From positions 124,001-188,000 of the forward strand of contig JADJZB010000025.1 in assembly GCA_016719485.1 (NCBI GenBank): a DNA stretch of 64,000 bases. The letters are read 5' to 3'. Positions 33,794 through 43,426 of this stretch are shown here, one piece after another. The notes under the pieces are model-generated. The model was not told where the DNA came from, did no database searches, and saw only the letters and a list, made by a program, of their open reading frames with translations. Origin of the DNA: Holophagales bacterium (GTDB lineage Bacteria > Acidobacteriota > Thermoanaerobaculia > UBA5066). The position numbers were made by a program, and so were the translations under genes. The first letter of the stretch is position 1; every line of letters starts with the position of its first letter.

Positions 33794-35193
33794 GCCTTCC
33801 GCGCCAGGACGAGAAGCGACATCCCGAACGAGGGATCGGTCTTCTCCTCGAGCTTCAGCAGCGGGAGGAGCCATCGGAACGCCGCGAGCTGCCCCTTCGG
33901 CAGGACCTTCCGCTTCAGGACCCGCGAGTTGAGCCACCAGCCGAAGACTCCCGGCCGGTTCAGGAAACGGATCTTCTCGATCTCGAACCCCGCGTTCGTC
34001 ACGAGGCGCTTCAGCTCGTCCCGCTCGTACCGGCGGAAGTGGTGGAGGTGGACGTCGAGCGTTCCGTAGAGAGCCTTCAGCGACGGGACGAGCAGGACGA
34101 GCCGGCCGTCCTTCGGAAGGACCGACGCGAAGTCGCGCAGCGTGCCACCGTCGTCCTCGATGTGCTCGAGGACGTTCAGGCAGACGATCGTGTCGACCTT
34201 CTCGGCCGCGAGCTCGGAGCGGTCCGCGTCGGCGAGGGGAAAGCGGTACGAGGCGATCCTGACGTTCGAGCGGTCTCCGAACTTCGCCTTCAGCTCGCGG
34301 ACGTAGTGGATCTCGACGTCCGACGCCACGACGCGTTCGCGGTCGACGAAGAACCGCGTCTGGTTGCCGACGCCCGAGCCGACCTCCAGGACCCGCTGTC
34401 CGAGCGCGGCGTCGAAACGGTCGTGGAGCCAGGCGTTGTAGGGCGCGAGCTTCTCCATCCTCCGGAGCGTCATCCCGCCCACGTCCCCCCGCGGGGCCTC
34501 CCAGCGGAAGAACTTCAGGATGACCCAGACGGCCTGGAGGGCGTCCTTGAAGCCGATCTTCTTGCCCTCCTCGTACGTCCGGCCGTGGTACGAGATCGGA
34601 ATCTCGAAGATCCGCGCGTGCATCCGGGAAACCTTGCAGGTGATCTCGGGCTCGATTCCGAACCGCTTCGACTGCAGGTCGAGCCGGTCGACGACGGAGC
34701 GCGTCATCACCTTGTAGCAGGTCTCCATGTCCGTCAGGTTCAGGTTCGTGAACATGTTGGACATGAGAGTCAGGAGCCGGTTCCCCATCGCGTGCCAGAA
34801 GTAGAGGACCCGGTGCCCGCCCGGGTGACCGAGGAACCGCGAGCCGTAGACGACGTCCGCCTCTCCTTCGAGGACCGGCCGGAGGAGACCCGGAATCTCG
34901 CGCGGGTCGTACTCGAGATCCGCGTCCTGGATGACGACGAGGTCGCCCGTCGAGGCGCGCAGCCCGGCCCAGACCGCCGCCCCCTTCCCGAGGTTGCACG
35001 GCTGGAATACGGCGCGGATGCCGTCCCGGCCGTCCAGCTCGCGGAGGATGTCGCGCGTGCCGTCCGTCGACCCGTCGTCGACGATGACGAGCTCCTTCTC
35101 GATGGGCCCGAGGTCGACGGCGAGAACCCGGGCGACGATCTCGCGGAGGGTCTTCCGCTCGTTGTAGGCGGGCATGATGATCGACAGCTTCAC
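33790..35193 (-). CDS. Fused GT2 glycosyltransferase and SAM-dependent methyltransferase
   Basis: A 467-residue two-domain protein. Residues 1-225 form a DPM1-like family 2 glycosyltransferase (SIIMPAYNERKTL, VIVDDGSTDGT, QDADLEYDPREI with the DxD metal site, ETCYKVM), which usually loads a sugar onto polyprenyl phosphate. Residues 240-467 form a class I methyltransferase (RVLEVGSGVGNQT motif I, TIVCLNVLEHIED). The two activities may be consecutive on one glycolipid. Similar fusions occur in other bacteria. GTG start and GTGA junctions with both neighbours. Confidence 0.87.
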   Translation of the reverse strand: MKLSIIMPAYNERKTLREIVARVLAVDLGPIEKELVIVDDGSTDGTRDILRELDGRDGIRAVFQPCNLGKGAAVWAGLRASTGDLVVIQDADLEYDPREIPGLLRPVLEGEADVVYGSRFLGHPGGHRVLYFWHAMGNRLLTLMSNMFTNLNLTDMETCYKVMTRSVVDRLDLQSKRFGIEPEITCKVSRMHARIFEIPISYHGRTYEEGKKIGFKDALQAVWVILKFFRWEAPRGDVGGMTLRRMEKLAPYNAWLHDRFDAALGQRVLEVGSGVGNQTRFFVDRERVVASDVEIHYVRELKAKFGDRSNVRIASYRFPLADADRSELAAEKVDTIVCLNVLEHIEDDGGTLRDFASVLPKDGRLVLLVPSLKALYGTLDVHLHHFRRYERDELKRLVTNAGFEIEKIRFLNRPGVFGWWLNSRVLKRKVLPKGQLAAFRWLLPLLKLEEKTDPSFGMSLLVLARKA

Positions 35194-36917
35194 GGCGGCG
35201 GAGTCCTCTCCTCGGGCAGGCGGTAAAGGAGGATCGAGTATCCCACGCGCCCCTCCCGCGTCCCCCGTTCCGCCAGCGCTCGGCGCAGCCGCTGGTAGCC
35301 CACCGCGCGGGGCACGTCCCCGTGGAAGGCCATCAGCTCCGGACCGGCCGCGAGCAGGAACGAGGAGACCGCGTAGAGCCCGGGGGTCAGTGGCGTCGTC
35401 GCGGCGTCGAAGAGGCGGGCCTTCGGGACGTCGTGCCTCGGGTCCGCGCCACCGAAGTACGCGACCGTCGTGCCGGCCACGTCGCCGCGCCGTTCGAGCT
35501 CGCGAGCGAGCCGGACGAGGTCCTGGCCCCAGTCGAGGTTCGAGTCGTTCAGCCAGAGGTGCCCACGGGACGGCCCCCCCGCGGCGACGTTGAAGAAAGA
35601 GATCTCGTGGGGGTGGACGGCGAGGGTCTCGCCCGCCTGGAGCAACCCGAGCCCGGCGAGCACCGCCGCACCCACGTTGCGGGAGAACCCGCGCGTGATC
35701 GCGACCGTCGAGGCGACCGCGAGCAGCGGCACGGCGGGCAGGACGTGCCTCACGCCGATGTTGTAGCTGCTCGCCGCGCTCGCGAGAAAGACGTAGGCGG
35801 GCGGGAGGAGGAAGACGAGGGCGCCGAAGCCGGGCCGGACGCGCCGCGCGGCGACCAGCCCCGCGGCGACGAGGAGCGCGGCGAGGTAGCCGACCGAGGA
35901 CTTCACGAGGAACGCGACCGGGAAGTACGAGGGGAATCCCTCGATCGAGACTTCTCTCCGAAAGACGTTGATCCCGCCTCCCCGCCGGTTCTGTTCCGCG
36001 ACGCCGGCGAGCCCGGCCACGTAGTGCCCCGCGGGCGGGAGAAGACGAGAGATGCGGGCGACTCGCTCCACGGTCCCGGAGGACGCCAGCCGGCCGAGGA
36101 GGAAGTACCGGGCCGATCTCTCCGCCTCGGCAGACGGCATGTTCCGCATCGAGACGGCATAGACCCCGAGCAGGACGGCCCCGGCCACTCCCGATGCGAG
36201 GAGCAGTCCTCCGAGCGGCGCCAGCGAGAAGCGCCCCGTCTCCCGGCGGCCCGCGAGGAGCCGCACGAGAACGAGGACGAGGAGGATCGGGACGAGGAAG
36301 ACCGCCGTGAACTTCGCCGAGAGGGAGAGGCCGAGGAGGAGGCCGGTTCCCGCCCACCGGAGCGCGGACGGGCGCATCAGCGCCCGGTGCGCCGCCACGA
36401 CGGTCGCCAGGAAGCCGAGGGCCGCGACGACGTCGGTGTGGAGGAAGGCCGCGTGGGCGACGAGCGTCGGCTCGAAGGCGAGGAGGAGCGCCGTACCGAG
36501 GCCGGCCACGGGCCCGGCCGCCCGCCACGCGGCGAAAGAGGCGAGGAGGACGACCCCGACGAAGAGAAGAGGGAAGGGCCGGCGTGCGGCCGCGAGGAGC
36601 CGCTCCGGCGGGATCTCGTTCTGGTAGAGGAACGGCTGGGGCGACTCCGCGGTCCGGAAGCTGAAGGGGGCTGGGAGCCGGGGCGGGCGGGCTCCCGCGA
36701 GACCGGCCGAAACCCCCGCGAGGAGCTTGGCGAGCGGGGGATGCTCGAGGTTCGCCCAGTAGGTCCCGGAGAGTGCGTACTCGCAGCCGGCGAGCGCGTG
36801 GAACGGCTCGTCCATCGTGGCGCTGTCGAGCCGCTGGTGGTCGACGGCGAGCAGCGCGCCCAGGAGCGCGAGGAGGACGGCTCCCGCCGCCGCGGCCCGG
36901 CCGAGAGGACGCATCAT
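35190..36917 (-). CDS. GT39-like membrane glycosyltransferase, first gene of the operon
   Basis: A 575-residue multi-pass protein of the PMT superfamily. It has the acidic first-loop motif TMDEPFHALAGCEYALSG with the Asp-Glu pair and NLEHPPLAKLLAG, then about ten membrane segments and a C-terminal soluble part with a WLNDSNLDWGQDLVRLA motif common in this subgroup. Two ATG codons are adjacent (36917 and 36914). The gene starts only 26 bp from a divergent STT3-like gene. It heads the minus-strand operon in which each of the four downstream genes overlaps the one before by 4 nt. Confidence 0.82.
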   Translation of the reverse strand: MMRPLGRAAAAGAVLLALLGALLAVDHQRLDSATMDEPFHALAGCEYALSGTYWANLEHPPLAKLLAGVSAGLAGARPPRLPAPFSFRTAESPQPFLYQNEIPPERLLAAARRPFPLLFVGVVLLASFAAWRAAGPVAGLGTALLLAFEPTLVAHAAFLHTDVVAALGFLATVVAAHRALMRPSALRWAGTGLLLGLSLSAKFTAVFLVPILLVLVLVRLLAGRRETGRFSLAPLGGLLLASGVAGAVLLGVYAVSMRNMPSAEAERSARYFLLGRLASSGTVERVARISRLLPPAGHYVAGLAGVAEQNRRGGGINVFRREVSIEGFPSYFPVAFLVKSSVGYLAALLVAAGLVAARRVRPGFGALVFLLPPAYVFLASAASSYNIGVRHVLPAVPLLAVASTVAITRGFSRNVGAAVLAGLGLLQAGETLAVHPHEISFFNVAAGGPSRGHLWLNDSNLDWGQDLVRLARELERRGDVAGTTVAYFGGADPRHDVPKARLFDAATTPLTPGLYAVSSFLLAAGPELMAFHGDVPRAVGYQRLRRALAERGTREGRVGYSILLYRLPEERTPPP

Positions 36918-36943
36918 CTGGCGTGAAGTGTAAGACTCGGCAG

Positions 36944-38932
36944 GTGAGGTCTCTCCGGACGACACGCGCGGAGCTGTTCTGGCTCGGCGGCGCCTTTCTC
37001 CTCGCCCTGGCCGTCCGCCTTCTCTCGCTCCCCGCGGCCACGACGGGCGGACTCCGCCTCGCCTCGCCGGACTCGTATGCCCACCTCCGCCGGTCGACCG
37101 CCGTCGCGCGGAGGTTTCCGCGCGTTCCGGTCCGCGACGCGTGGCTGAACCACCCGGAGGGCGGCATCTACATCTGGCCGCCCGCCTTCGACCTGCTCGC
37201 GGGTGGCACGGCCCGTCTCGCCTACGGAGCCGACGCCACGCAGGACGAGGTCGCACGGGTGCTGGCGACGCTCCCGCCCCTCCTCGGGGCGCTCCACGTC
37301 GTCCCCCTCTTCTACCTGGCCCGGCGCGTGCTCTCCCGCCGGCGGGCGATCCTCGCGGTCTCCGGCTACGCTCTCGTTCCCGCCGCGGCGATCTGGAGCC
37401 AGTTCGGCCACGGTGACCACCACGTCGCCGAAGCCCTTCTCCTCCTGCTCCTCCTCCTCGCCCTCGCGAGGGCACGCGGCGAGGGGCTTGCACCCGGCTC
37501 CTCCCTGCGCCGGGCGGTCCTGGCCGGCGGTGCCGTCGCCGCGATGGTTCTCACGTGGCAGGGAGCGGTCTTCGCCGCCGCCCTGGCATTCCTCTGGGCC
37601 GCCCTCGCCCTCCGTCCGCGCGATGCCACGCTTCTCGCCCTTTCCGCGACCAGCCTCACGGCCCTCGGAACGCTGCCGTACGCCGCGGGCCTCGACCTGC
37701 CGTTCACCTTCGTCTCCTTCGGCTGGTTCCAGCCCGCGCTCCTCCTCGCGGGCTCGGCCGCCGTCGCGGTCATCGCCACCTTCCGCGCGCAGGGAGCGGC
37801 CCGAAGCGCCTTCGCGGGGCTCGCGCTCCTCCTCGCGGCGGCGACGGTCCCCTTCGCGCCGCCTCTGTCCTCCGCCGTCCTGCGGGGATCCCGGTACGTC
37901 GCCGTCCACGCGGCGGGCGTCAGCGTCGACGAGATGGACCGCGGCGGCTACCTCTCCTACCCGAAGGACTTCCTCGCCGTCATCGCCGAGGCGCGCCCCC
38001 TCGTGAGGCCGCCGCTGGGCGCGACCCTGCGCGCGGCGGTGGAGGAGCTCTCTCCCGGCTTCGTCCTCCTTCCCTTCGCCGTCGTCCTCTGGGCCCGCCG
38101 GCGCGCCGACCGGCGGCTCCTCGCTCTCTTCGGCGGCGTCCTCTTCGTGATGGCGCTCTCGCAGCAACGCAACGTCTACTACCTCGCGCCGCTGGCCGCG
38201 CTCGCCCTGGCCGAAGCGCTCGCCCGGCTCGCCCCGCGCGGACGGATGCGTCCCGCAGCCGCGGCGGCCACGGCGGCAGCCCTCCTCGTCGTTCTACCGG
38301 GCCTGCCGCACTACGGGCGGGTCGTGCGGTACGCCGGCGCGCCGGGAACCGACCTCGTGGAGACTCTCGCCCGCCTGCGCACCCTCGCACCGCCCCCCGC
38401 GGACCCTGCCGCCTTCCCTCAGCCCCTGACCGGGTCCATTCCAGGGGTCTTCGCTCCCTGGTCCGCGGGGCACTTCGTCACCGCGCTCACCGGATACCCG
38501 GCCGCCGCCGACCCGTTCGGGTACGGCTGGCGACGGCAGGCGCGCCTCTTCACGGCGACGGACGACGGCGAGGCGGAGCGGATCCTCGACGACGCGCGCT
38601 GCGGCTGGCTCTTCACGACCGACCTGCGGGCCGTCCTCCCCGCGTACGCGGGCGCGGCCGGACGGCAGGGCACGCCCCCCGACGCGACGTTCTCCGTGCG
38701 TGTCCACGAGTCGCCCACGGCGAGTCCCGTCCCATTCCTGGAGCTCGCCCTCGATTCGCGGACGGCCTACCGCTCGCCCGACGGGAGAGTCGTGCCCCGC
38801 TTCCGGGTCTGGCGCGTCAGAACGGCCACGCAGAGGGCGGCAGGGTCTCTTCCAGAGCCTTCCGCGCCCCGAGCCGCGGCGGAACCGGCACCCCCGCCGG
38901 CATCGAGCGCGCGAGCGCCCCTCCCCTGGTGA
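36944..38932 (+). CDS. STT3/AglB-like oligosaccharyltransferase homolog
   Basis: A 662-residue GT-C membrane protein. Near the N-terminus is LASPDSYAHLRRS (Asp-containing first loop, like DxDxYYHLR of STT3). Then comes WSQFGHGDHHVAEALLLL, whose GHGDHHVAE resembles the second acidic loop (DHH-type, metal and donor binding) of archaeal and bacterial oligosaccharyltransferases. About eleven membrane helices follow and then a short soluble region (about 480-640). The WWD-type acceptor motif is not evident, so N-glycosylation is not proven. The last 35 residues are low-complexity and lie in a 116-bp antisense overlap with the next gene. GTG at 36944 or 36923 could be the start. Confidence 0.7.
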   Translation: MRSLRTTRAELFWLGGAFLLALAVRLLSLPAATTGGLRLASPDSYAHLRRSTAVARRFPRVPVRDAWLNHPEGGIYIWPPAFDLLAGGTARLAYGADATQDEVARVLATLPPLLGALHVVPLFYLARRVLSRRRAILAVSGYALVPAAAIWSQFGHGDHHVAEALLLLLLLLALARARGEGLAPGSSLRRAVLAGGAVAAMVLTWQGAVFAAALAFLWAALALRPRDATLLALSATSLTALGTLPYAAGLDLPFTFVSFGWFQPALLLAGSAAVAVIATFRAQGAARSAFAGLALLLAAATVPFAPPLSSAVLRGSRYVAVHAAGVSVDEMDRGGYLSYPKDFLAVIAEARPLVRPPLGATLRAAVEELSPGFVLLPFAVVLWARRRADRRLLALFGGVLFVMALSQQRNVYYLAPLAALALAEALARLAPRGRMRPAAAAATAAALLVVLPGLPHYGRVVRYAGAPGTDLVETLARLRTLAPPPADPAAFPQPLTGSIPGVFAPWSAGHFVTALTGYPAAADPFGYGWRRQARLFTATDDGEAERILDDARCGWLFTTDLRAVLPAYAGAAGRQGTPPDATFSVRVHESPTASPVPFLELALDSRTAYRSPDGRVVPRFRVWRVRTATQRAAGSLPEPSAPRAAAEPAPPPASSARAPLPW

Positions 38933-40382
38933 AGTAGACCTCCTCCACGTACCCGCGCTGCACCACGAGCGGCGGCGACAGGGGTGCGAGCAGCGGGAGC
39001 GCGAGGCCCGCGGCGGTCCAGAGGAAGGCCCCGGCGAGGAACGGGGCGAGCCTCTGCCGGCCGAAAGCCGCGAGGGCCGCCGCCAGAACCAGTACGAAGG
39101 GCGCGGCGATCGCGAGCGGCCGCCAGACGAAGTGGAAGAGGTTCGGCGCCACGAGTCCCTCCGAGAGGAGAGGCACCGCGAAGCTCCCCCAGGGGAGCGG
39201 GAACCCGGGCGGGACGAAGGGGAAGACGAGCGTCGTGAGGGCGACTGCGGCCGTCGAGGCCCCGGCGAGGCCCGCGGCGAGCGGTCCCCACCTCACGTAC
39301 GCCAGCGGAAGCAGGAGGAACGGGAGCGCCCCGACGAGATACCTCGCTCCGACGGTGAAGCCTCCGTGCCAGTTCGGATAGCCGCCGTAGGTCAGGAGGA
39401 TGGCGACCGGAACGAGGACCAGCGCGGCAAAGCCTCTCGGAGGGAGGGTCCGGCGGGCGGCGACGAGGCCCGCGGGAGCGAGGAGCAGGAGCGGCGAGAA
39501 GACGAGCAGGCCCTTCGACGGATCGAGGAGGAGCCGCGCGAGGATCCACGGGCGCGGGAGGCCGACTCCGAAGAGACCTTGCCGGGCCAGCTCCCGGAAG
39601 GCGGGGTCCTTCTCGAGCCCCGACGAGAGGACGAACGGGCTGCCGAAGCAGGCCGCGTTGTGCCCGGCGAGGAGCGCCGCGAAAGGAAGACCCCCGAGGA
39701 CGATCCTGAGGAGGCGCGCGGGAGCTCCCCACGCCGCAACCGCGACGAGGACGAGCGCCGGGATCGCCGCGGGGTACTCGGAAAGGACCGCGAGACCGAG
39801 CAGCGCCCCCGCCGCGAGCTCCCGGACGACGTCGGAGGATGCACGGGCCGGCGCGAAGAGGGCCGCCCAGGCGGCGAAGAGGCAGGCCGCGACGGACGCG
39901 TGCGCAAAGAGGAGCAGGGCGTACGCGAAGAGCGGGGTCGCGAAGAGGAGACCGAAGAGGGCTTCTCTTCGCCCGGCCTCCGGCGAGAGGCGCAGGAAGA
40001 CGACGGCGAGGAGGAGAACCGGAAGCGTCGCCCCCGCGAGGCGCATCGCGGTCAGCGAGGGGCGCAGGGAGGAAGCCGACGGGGCCCCCGCGAAGGTCCG
40101 GGCCGCGAGGTAGCCGGGAAGCGCCACCAGTGCCGTCCCCGGCGCCTTGTTCGAGTAGAGCCGCCCGTCGACCTCGGCGACGTCCTCCATCCGGGGGCCG
40201 AGGATCCGGGCCGGCCCCGTCACCTCGAGAGTCCCGTCCTCGACGACCGCCGCCGCGAGGGCCCATCGCGTGGTCTCGTTCGGCGAGACGAAGTGCGGAA
40301 AGACGGGGACGACGAGGAGTGCGAGCAGGGCGAAGAGCCCCGCCACGATCCACGCTCCCGGGCTCCGCCGCAGAGTCGTCAT
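38817..40382 (-). CDS. Multi-pass membrane protein, GT39/GT-C-like
   Basis: A 521-residue protein with about ten membrane segments. The N-terminal loop has SPNETTRWALAAAVVEDGTL and YSNKAPGTALVALPGYLAA, which resemble the acidic loop and the KAPG-type element of PMT-like transferases, although the acidic pair is weak. A second conserved-looking block is LDPSKGLLVFSPLLLL. Start ATG has GGAGG just ahead. The gene shares its 3' 116 bp with the convergent STT3-like gene and lies 12 bp from the start of a divergent GT2 gene. Acceptor and sugar unknown. Confidence 0.7.
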   Translation of the reverse strand: MTTLRRSPGAWIVAGLFALLALLVVPVFPHFVSPNETTRWALAAAVVEDGTLEVTGPARILGPRMEDVAEVDGRLYSNKAPGTALVALPGYLAARTFAGAPSASSLRPSLTAMRLAGATLPVLLLAVVFLRLSPEAGRREALFGLLFATPLFAYALLLFAHASVAACLFAAWAALFAPARASSDVVRELAAGALLGLAVLSEYPAAIPALVLVAVAAWGAPARLLRIVLGGLPFAALLAGHNAACFGSPFVLSSGLEKDPAFRELARQGLFGVGLPRPWILARLLLDPSKGLLVFSPLLLLAPAGLVAARRTLPPRGFAALVLVPVAILLTYGGYPNWHGGFTVGARYLVGALPFLLLPLAYVRWGPLAAGLAGASTAAVALTTLVFPFVPPGFPLPWGSFAVPLLSEGLVAPNLFHFVWRPLAIAAPFVLVLAAALAAFGRQRLAPFLAGAFLWTAAGLALPLLAPLSPPLVVQRGYVEEVYFTRGGALARSMPAGVPVPPRLGARKALEETLPPSAWPF

Positions 40383-40394
40383 AATCCTCCGATC

Positions 40395-41135
40395 ATGCGC
40401 CATGGGAAGCGGATTGCCGTCGTCATGCCCGCCTACAACGCCGAGAAGACCCTCCTCAGGAGCTTCGAGGAGATCCCGAAGGAGTTCGTCGACGACATCC
40501 TTCTCGTCGACGACGCTTCCCGCGACGGGACCGTGGCGCTCGCCCGCACGATCGAGGGTCTCGAGGTCGTCGTCCACCCGGCGAACCGGGGCTACGGCGG
40601 AAACCAGAAGACCTGCTACGGGACCGCCCTGGCGCGCGGGGCCGACGTCGTGGTCATGATCCATCCCGACCATCAGTACGACGCGTCGGTCCTCCACGAC
40701 CTGATCGAGCCGATCGCCGAGGGGAAGGTCGACGCGATGTTCGGGAGCCGGATGCTCGGGGGGCGGCCTCTCGAGGGCGGCATGCCGAAGTGGAAGTACC
40801 TCGCGAACGTCTTCCTCACGGCCATCGAGAACGCGACCTTCTACCTCTACCTCACCGAGTACCACTCGGGCCTGCGCGCCTACTCGCGCCGCTACCTCGA
40901 GTCGGTGAACCTCGCATCCTTCTCCGACGACTTCGTCTTCGACACCGAGATCATCGCGGCCGGCATCTGGAAGGGGATGCGGATCCGGGAGATCCCGATC
41001 GTCACCCGTTACTTCGACGAGGCGTCGCAGATCAACTTCTTCCGCTCCTGCGTCTACGGTCTCTCGATCCTCGGCGTCATGGTCCGCTACAAGCTCCAGA
41101 AGTGGGGCTACCGCAGCGACCCGATCTTCCGGTGA
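40395..41135 (+). CDS. GT2 family (polyprenyl-phosphate sugar) glycosyltransferase
   Basis: A 246-residue cytoplasmic GT-A enzyme: VVMPAYNAEKTL, LLVDDASRDGT, ANRGYGGNQKTC, IHPDHQYD (the PDHQ form replaces the usual DADxQ) and a C-terminal SQINFFRS block seen in DPM1-like synthases that lack membrane helices. It probably makes a polyprenyl-phosphate sugar used by the neighbouring GT-C proteins. Only this ATG leaves the first beta strand intact, yet no ribosome site is visible ahead of it. It overlaps the following YfhO-like gene by 4 nt (GTGA). Confidence 0.88.
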   Translation: MRHGKRIAVVMPAYNAEKTLLRSFEEIPKEFVDDILLVDDASRDGTVALARTIEGLEVVVHPANRGYGGNQKTCYGTALARGADVVVMIHPDHQYDASVLHDLIEPIAEGKVDAMFGSRMLGGRPLEGGMPKWKYLANVFLTAIENATFYLYLTEYHSGLRAYSRRYLESVNLASFSDDFVFDTEIIAAGIWKGMRIREIPIVTRYFDEASQINFFRSCVYGLSILGVMVRYKLQKWGYRSDPIFR

Positions 41136-43400
41136 AGCGTTTTCTCCCGGCCGCCTTCGCCGCGCTCGTCCTCGTCGCCGTCGCCGTCGCGAACCTCGAC
41201 CTCCTCTCGGGGCGCGCGACCCCCTCGTTCCGCGACATCGCCACGACGCAGCGCCCGGCCCGCGCCCTGGCCGCTTCGCTCGACGGCGCTTCGCTCAACC
41301 CGCACGCCTCCTTCGGTCAGCCCTTCCGGGCCAACCCGAACCTCGTCCTGGCCTACCCCTTCCCCGTGGCGCCCCGGTGGCTCGGCGTCCAGATCCTGCT
41401 TCATGCGGCGCTCGGAGGGCTCGGGTTCCTCCTGTTCCTGAGCCTCCTCGGCCGCACCCCGCTGGCCGCCCTCGCCGGCGCGCTCGCGTTCTCGTTCTCC
41501 GGCTTCGCCCTCTCCTGCACCGCGTTCCTGAATGCCGCGACGACGCTCGCGTGGATCCCCTGGCTCCTCGCTTCCGTCGCGACCGCGCGGCTCGAGGGGC
41601 GCCGTCCTCTCCAGCTCGGTCTCCTCGGGGTCGCCGCCAGCAGCGCCCTGCTCGCGCACGCGGGCGAGCCGGCGCTGGGCCTCCTCGGGATCCTCCTCGC
41701 CTTCGCCTTCGCTCTCGCGGGCCCCCGCGGAACGCGCCTTCGGCCCATCGGCGCCCTCATCGGCGGCGGTCTTCTGGCGTCGCTCGCCGCGGCGCCGTAC
41801 CTCCTCGAGGTCCTCCGGGCGACGGAAGCCTCCTCCCGCCGTCTGCGCGGCTTCTCGTGGGCCGAGTTCTCCGCGGTCGGCTTCCACCCGCTGCGGCTCC
41901 TCGAGACCCCATTCCCGTTCCTCTTCGGCGACCCGTCGCGGACCCTCTCGGGTGCCTTCTGGGGCTTCGCCGCTTCGCAGGGGAACCCGCCCTACCTCGC
42001 GTCGCTCTCCTTCGGGGTCCTGCCGCTGCTCCTCGCCGCGACCTTCGCCCTCTCTCCGAGGCGGCGCGAGGGACGGTTCTGGCTCGCCGCGGCGGGGCCT
42101 CGCGTTCCTGGTCTCGTTTCTCCCGTGGATCCCGGGTGCGCGCGCTCTCTACGAGGCCCTCCCGTTCCTCCACTCGGTCCGTTATCCCGTGAAAGCGCTC
42201 CTGATCGCCACGATCGCCGTCGCCGTACTCGCATCCCTCGCCGTCGAGCGCCTCCTCCTCGAGGAGGCGCTCCCCCGCTGGCGCTCCCGCGCCGGTTTCG
42301 CCCTTCTCGTCCTCGCCGGGCTCCTCGGTATCGTGGCCGTCGCCTCCCGCGTCCGGCCCGAGCTGCCGCAGCGCCTGCTCCTTTCCCTCTGGGACCCCTC
42401 GTGGGCCTCGGACCCGGGCGTCGTCCTCGCGCCGGTCCTCGCGCGGCTCCCCCGCCAGGCGGCGGCTTCCGCCGCGCTGGTTCTCGCCCTCGGGCTCCTC
42501 CTCTCCCGCGGTCTCGGCGACCTGCGCGGCCGCGCGCTCCTCCTCCTCGCGCTCGCGGCCGAGGGGCTCACGCACGCCCGGTTCCATCTCCCGCGTGCCC
42601 CTTCCGAGTGGTTCGACCGGCCGTCGCCGCTCGTCGCGGCGGCCGCGCGCGTTCCGGGACGCGTCTTCGAGTGGACCGGGAAGGACATCGACGCCGTGAG
42701 GCGGGGGCTCTCGGGCCCCCTGCCGGCCGACGAGAGGTACGCCCTCTCCCTCGCCCAGGTCTCGCAGGGCTGGGCGCTCGCCGGCGCGCCCCATGGCCTC
42801 CGCTACGCGTACGACCCCGACCCCGACGGGAGCTACACGCTCCTCGACCGCTTCGCCCGGAACGTCGTCACGGAGCGGGACTGGCCCGCCCGGCTGAAGT
42901 GGCTCCGCGCGGCCGGCGTCGGAAGCGTCATCGCCGGCGACGTCCCGCCCGGTCTTCCGGGCCTCGTTCCGCTCTTCACCGAGGGACGCATCGGACCGGC
43001 GGCGACCCTCTACCGTCTCGCGGACCCGCTTGCGGGCACGCGGCGGCTCTCGCGTGTCCGGGGCGCAGCCTCGGTCAGCGCGGCGGTCGCGATCGTGGAC
43101 GACGCGACCTTCGACCCCGCCACCGACGGCGTCGTCGCCGGGCGCCCTCCGGTCGGAACCGACGTTCCCGACGCCGATCCCGAGGCCCGCGCCCGCGTCG
43201 TCGCCGAGGGCCCCGACGCCCTCGTCGTCGAGACGAGCGGTTCGAGCCCCGCACTCCTCCTCGTCGACCGCTCCTTCACGCCGCGCGTGCGGGCGACGGT
43301 GAACGGCGGAGAAGGAACGGTCTACGCGACCCAGATCCACCTCGTCGGTGTCGCGGTGCCGTCCGGGAAATCGCGGGTCGAGATCCTGCTGGCGCCCTGA
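41132..43400 (+). pseudogene. YfhO-like membrane protein, single-base frameshift
   Basis: The third YfhO-like protein of the region, about 755 residues if restored. From the GTG at 41132 the frame reads membrane protein (LDLLSGRATPSFRDI, QPFRANPNLVLAYPF, HPLRLLETPFPFLFGDP) up to about 42093. Beyond GGGG at 42094-42097 the sequence continues only in the +1 frame (LAFLVSFLPWIPGARALYEALPF, then HSVRYPVKALLI matching the RYPEK motif and a C-terminal periplasmic domain to 43400). Removing one G restores LAAAGLAFLVSF. Both halves keep good coding bias, so the break is recent, a sequencing error or a slippery switch. Confidence 0.82.
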
Positions 43401-43426
43401 CGGATCCCCCGCAGAGCGGAGAACAT

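Noticed and set aside
29355..36917. YfhO/GT39/GT2 operon as a wholly new kind of system
   Set aside because: Each protein belongs to a known glycan-assembly family; only the combination with the M20 hydrolase is worth noting.
42090..42100. Programmed ribosomal frameshift in the YfhO-like gene
   Set aside because: GGGG in a GCG GCG GGG context is not a recognised slippery heptamer, no stimulating structure was evident to me, and YfhO proteins are not known to use frameshifting.
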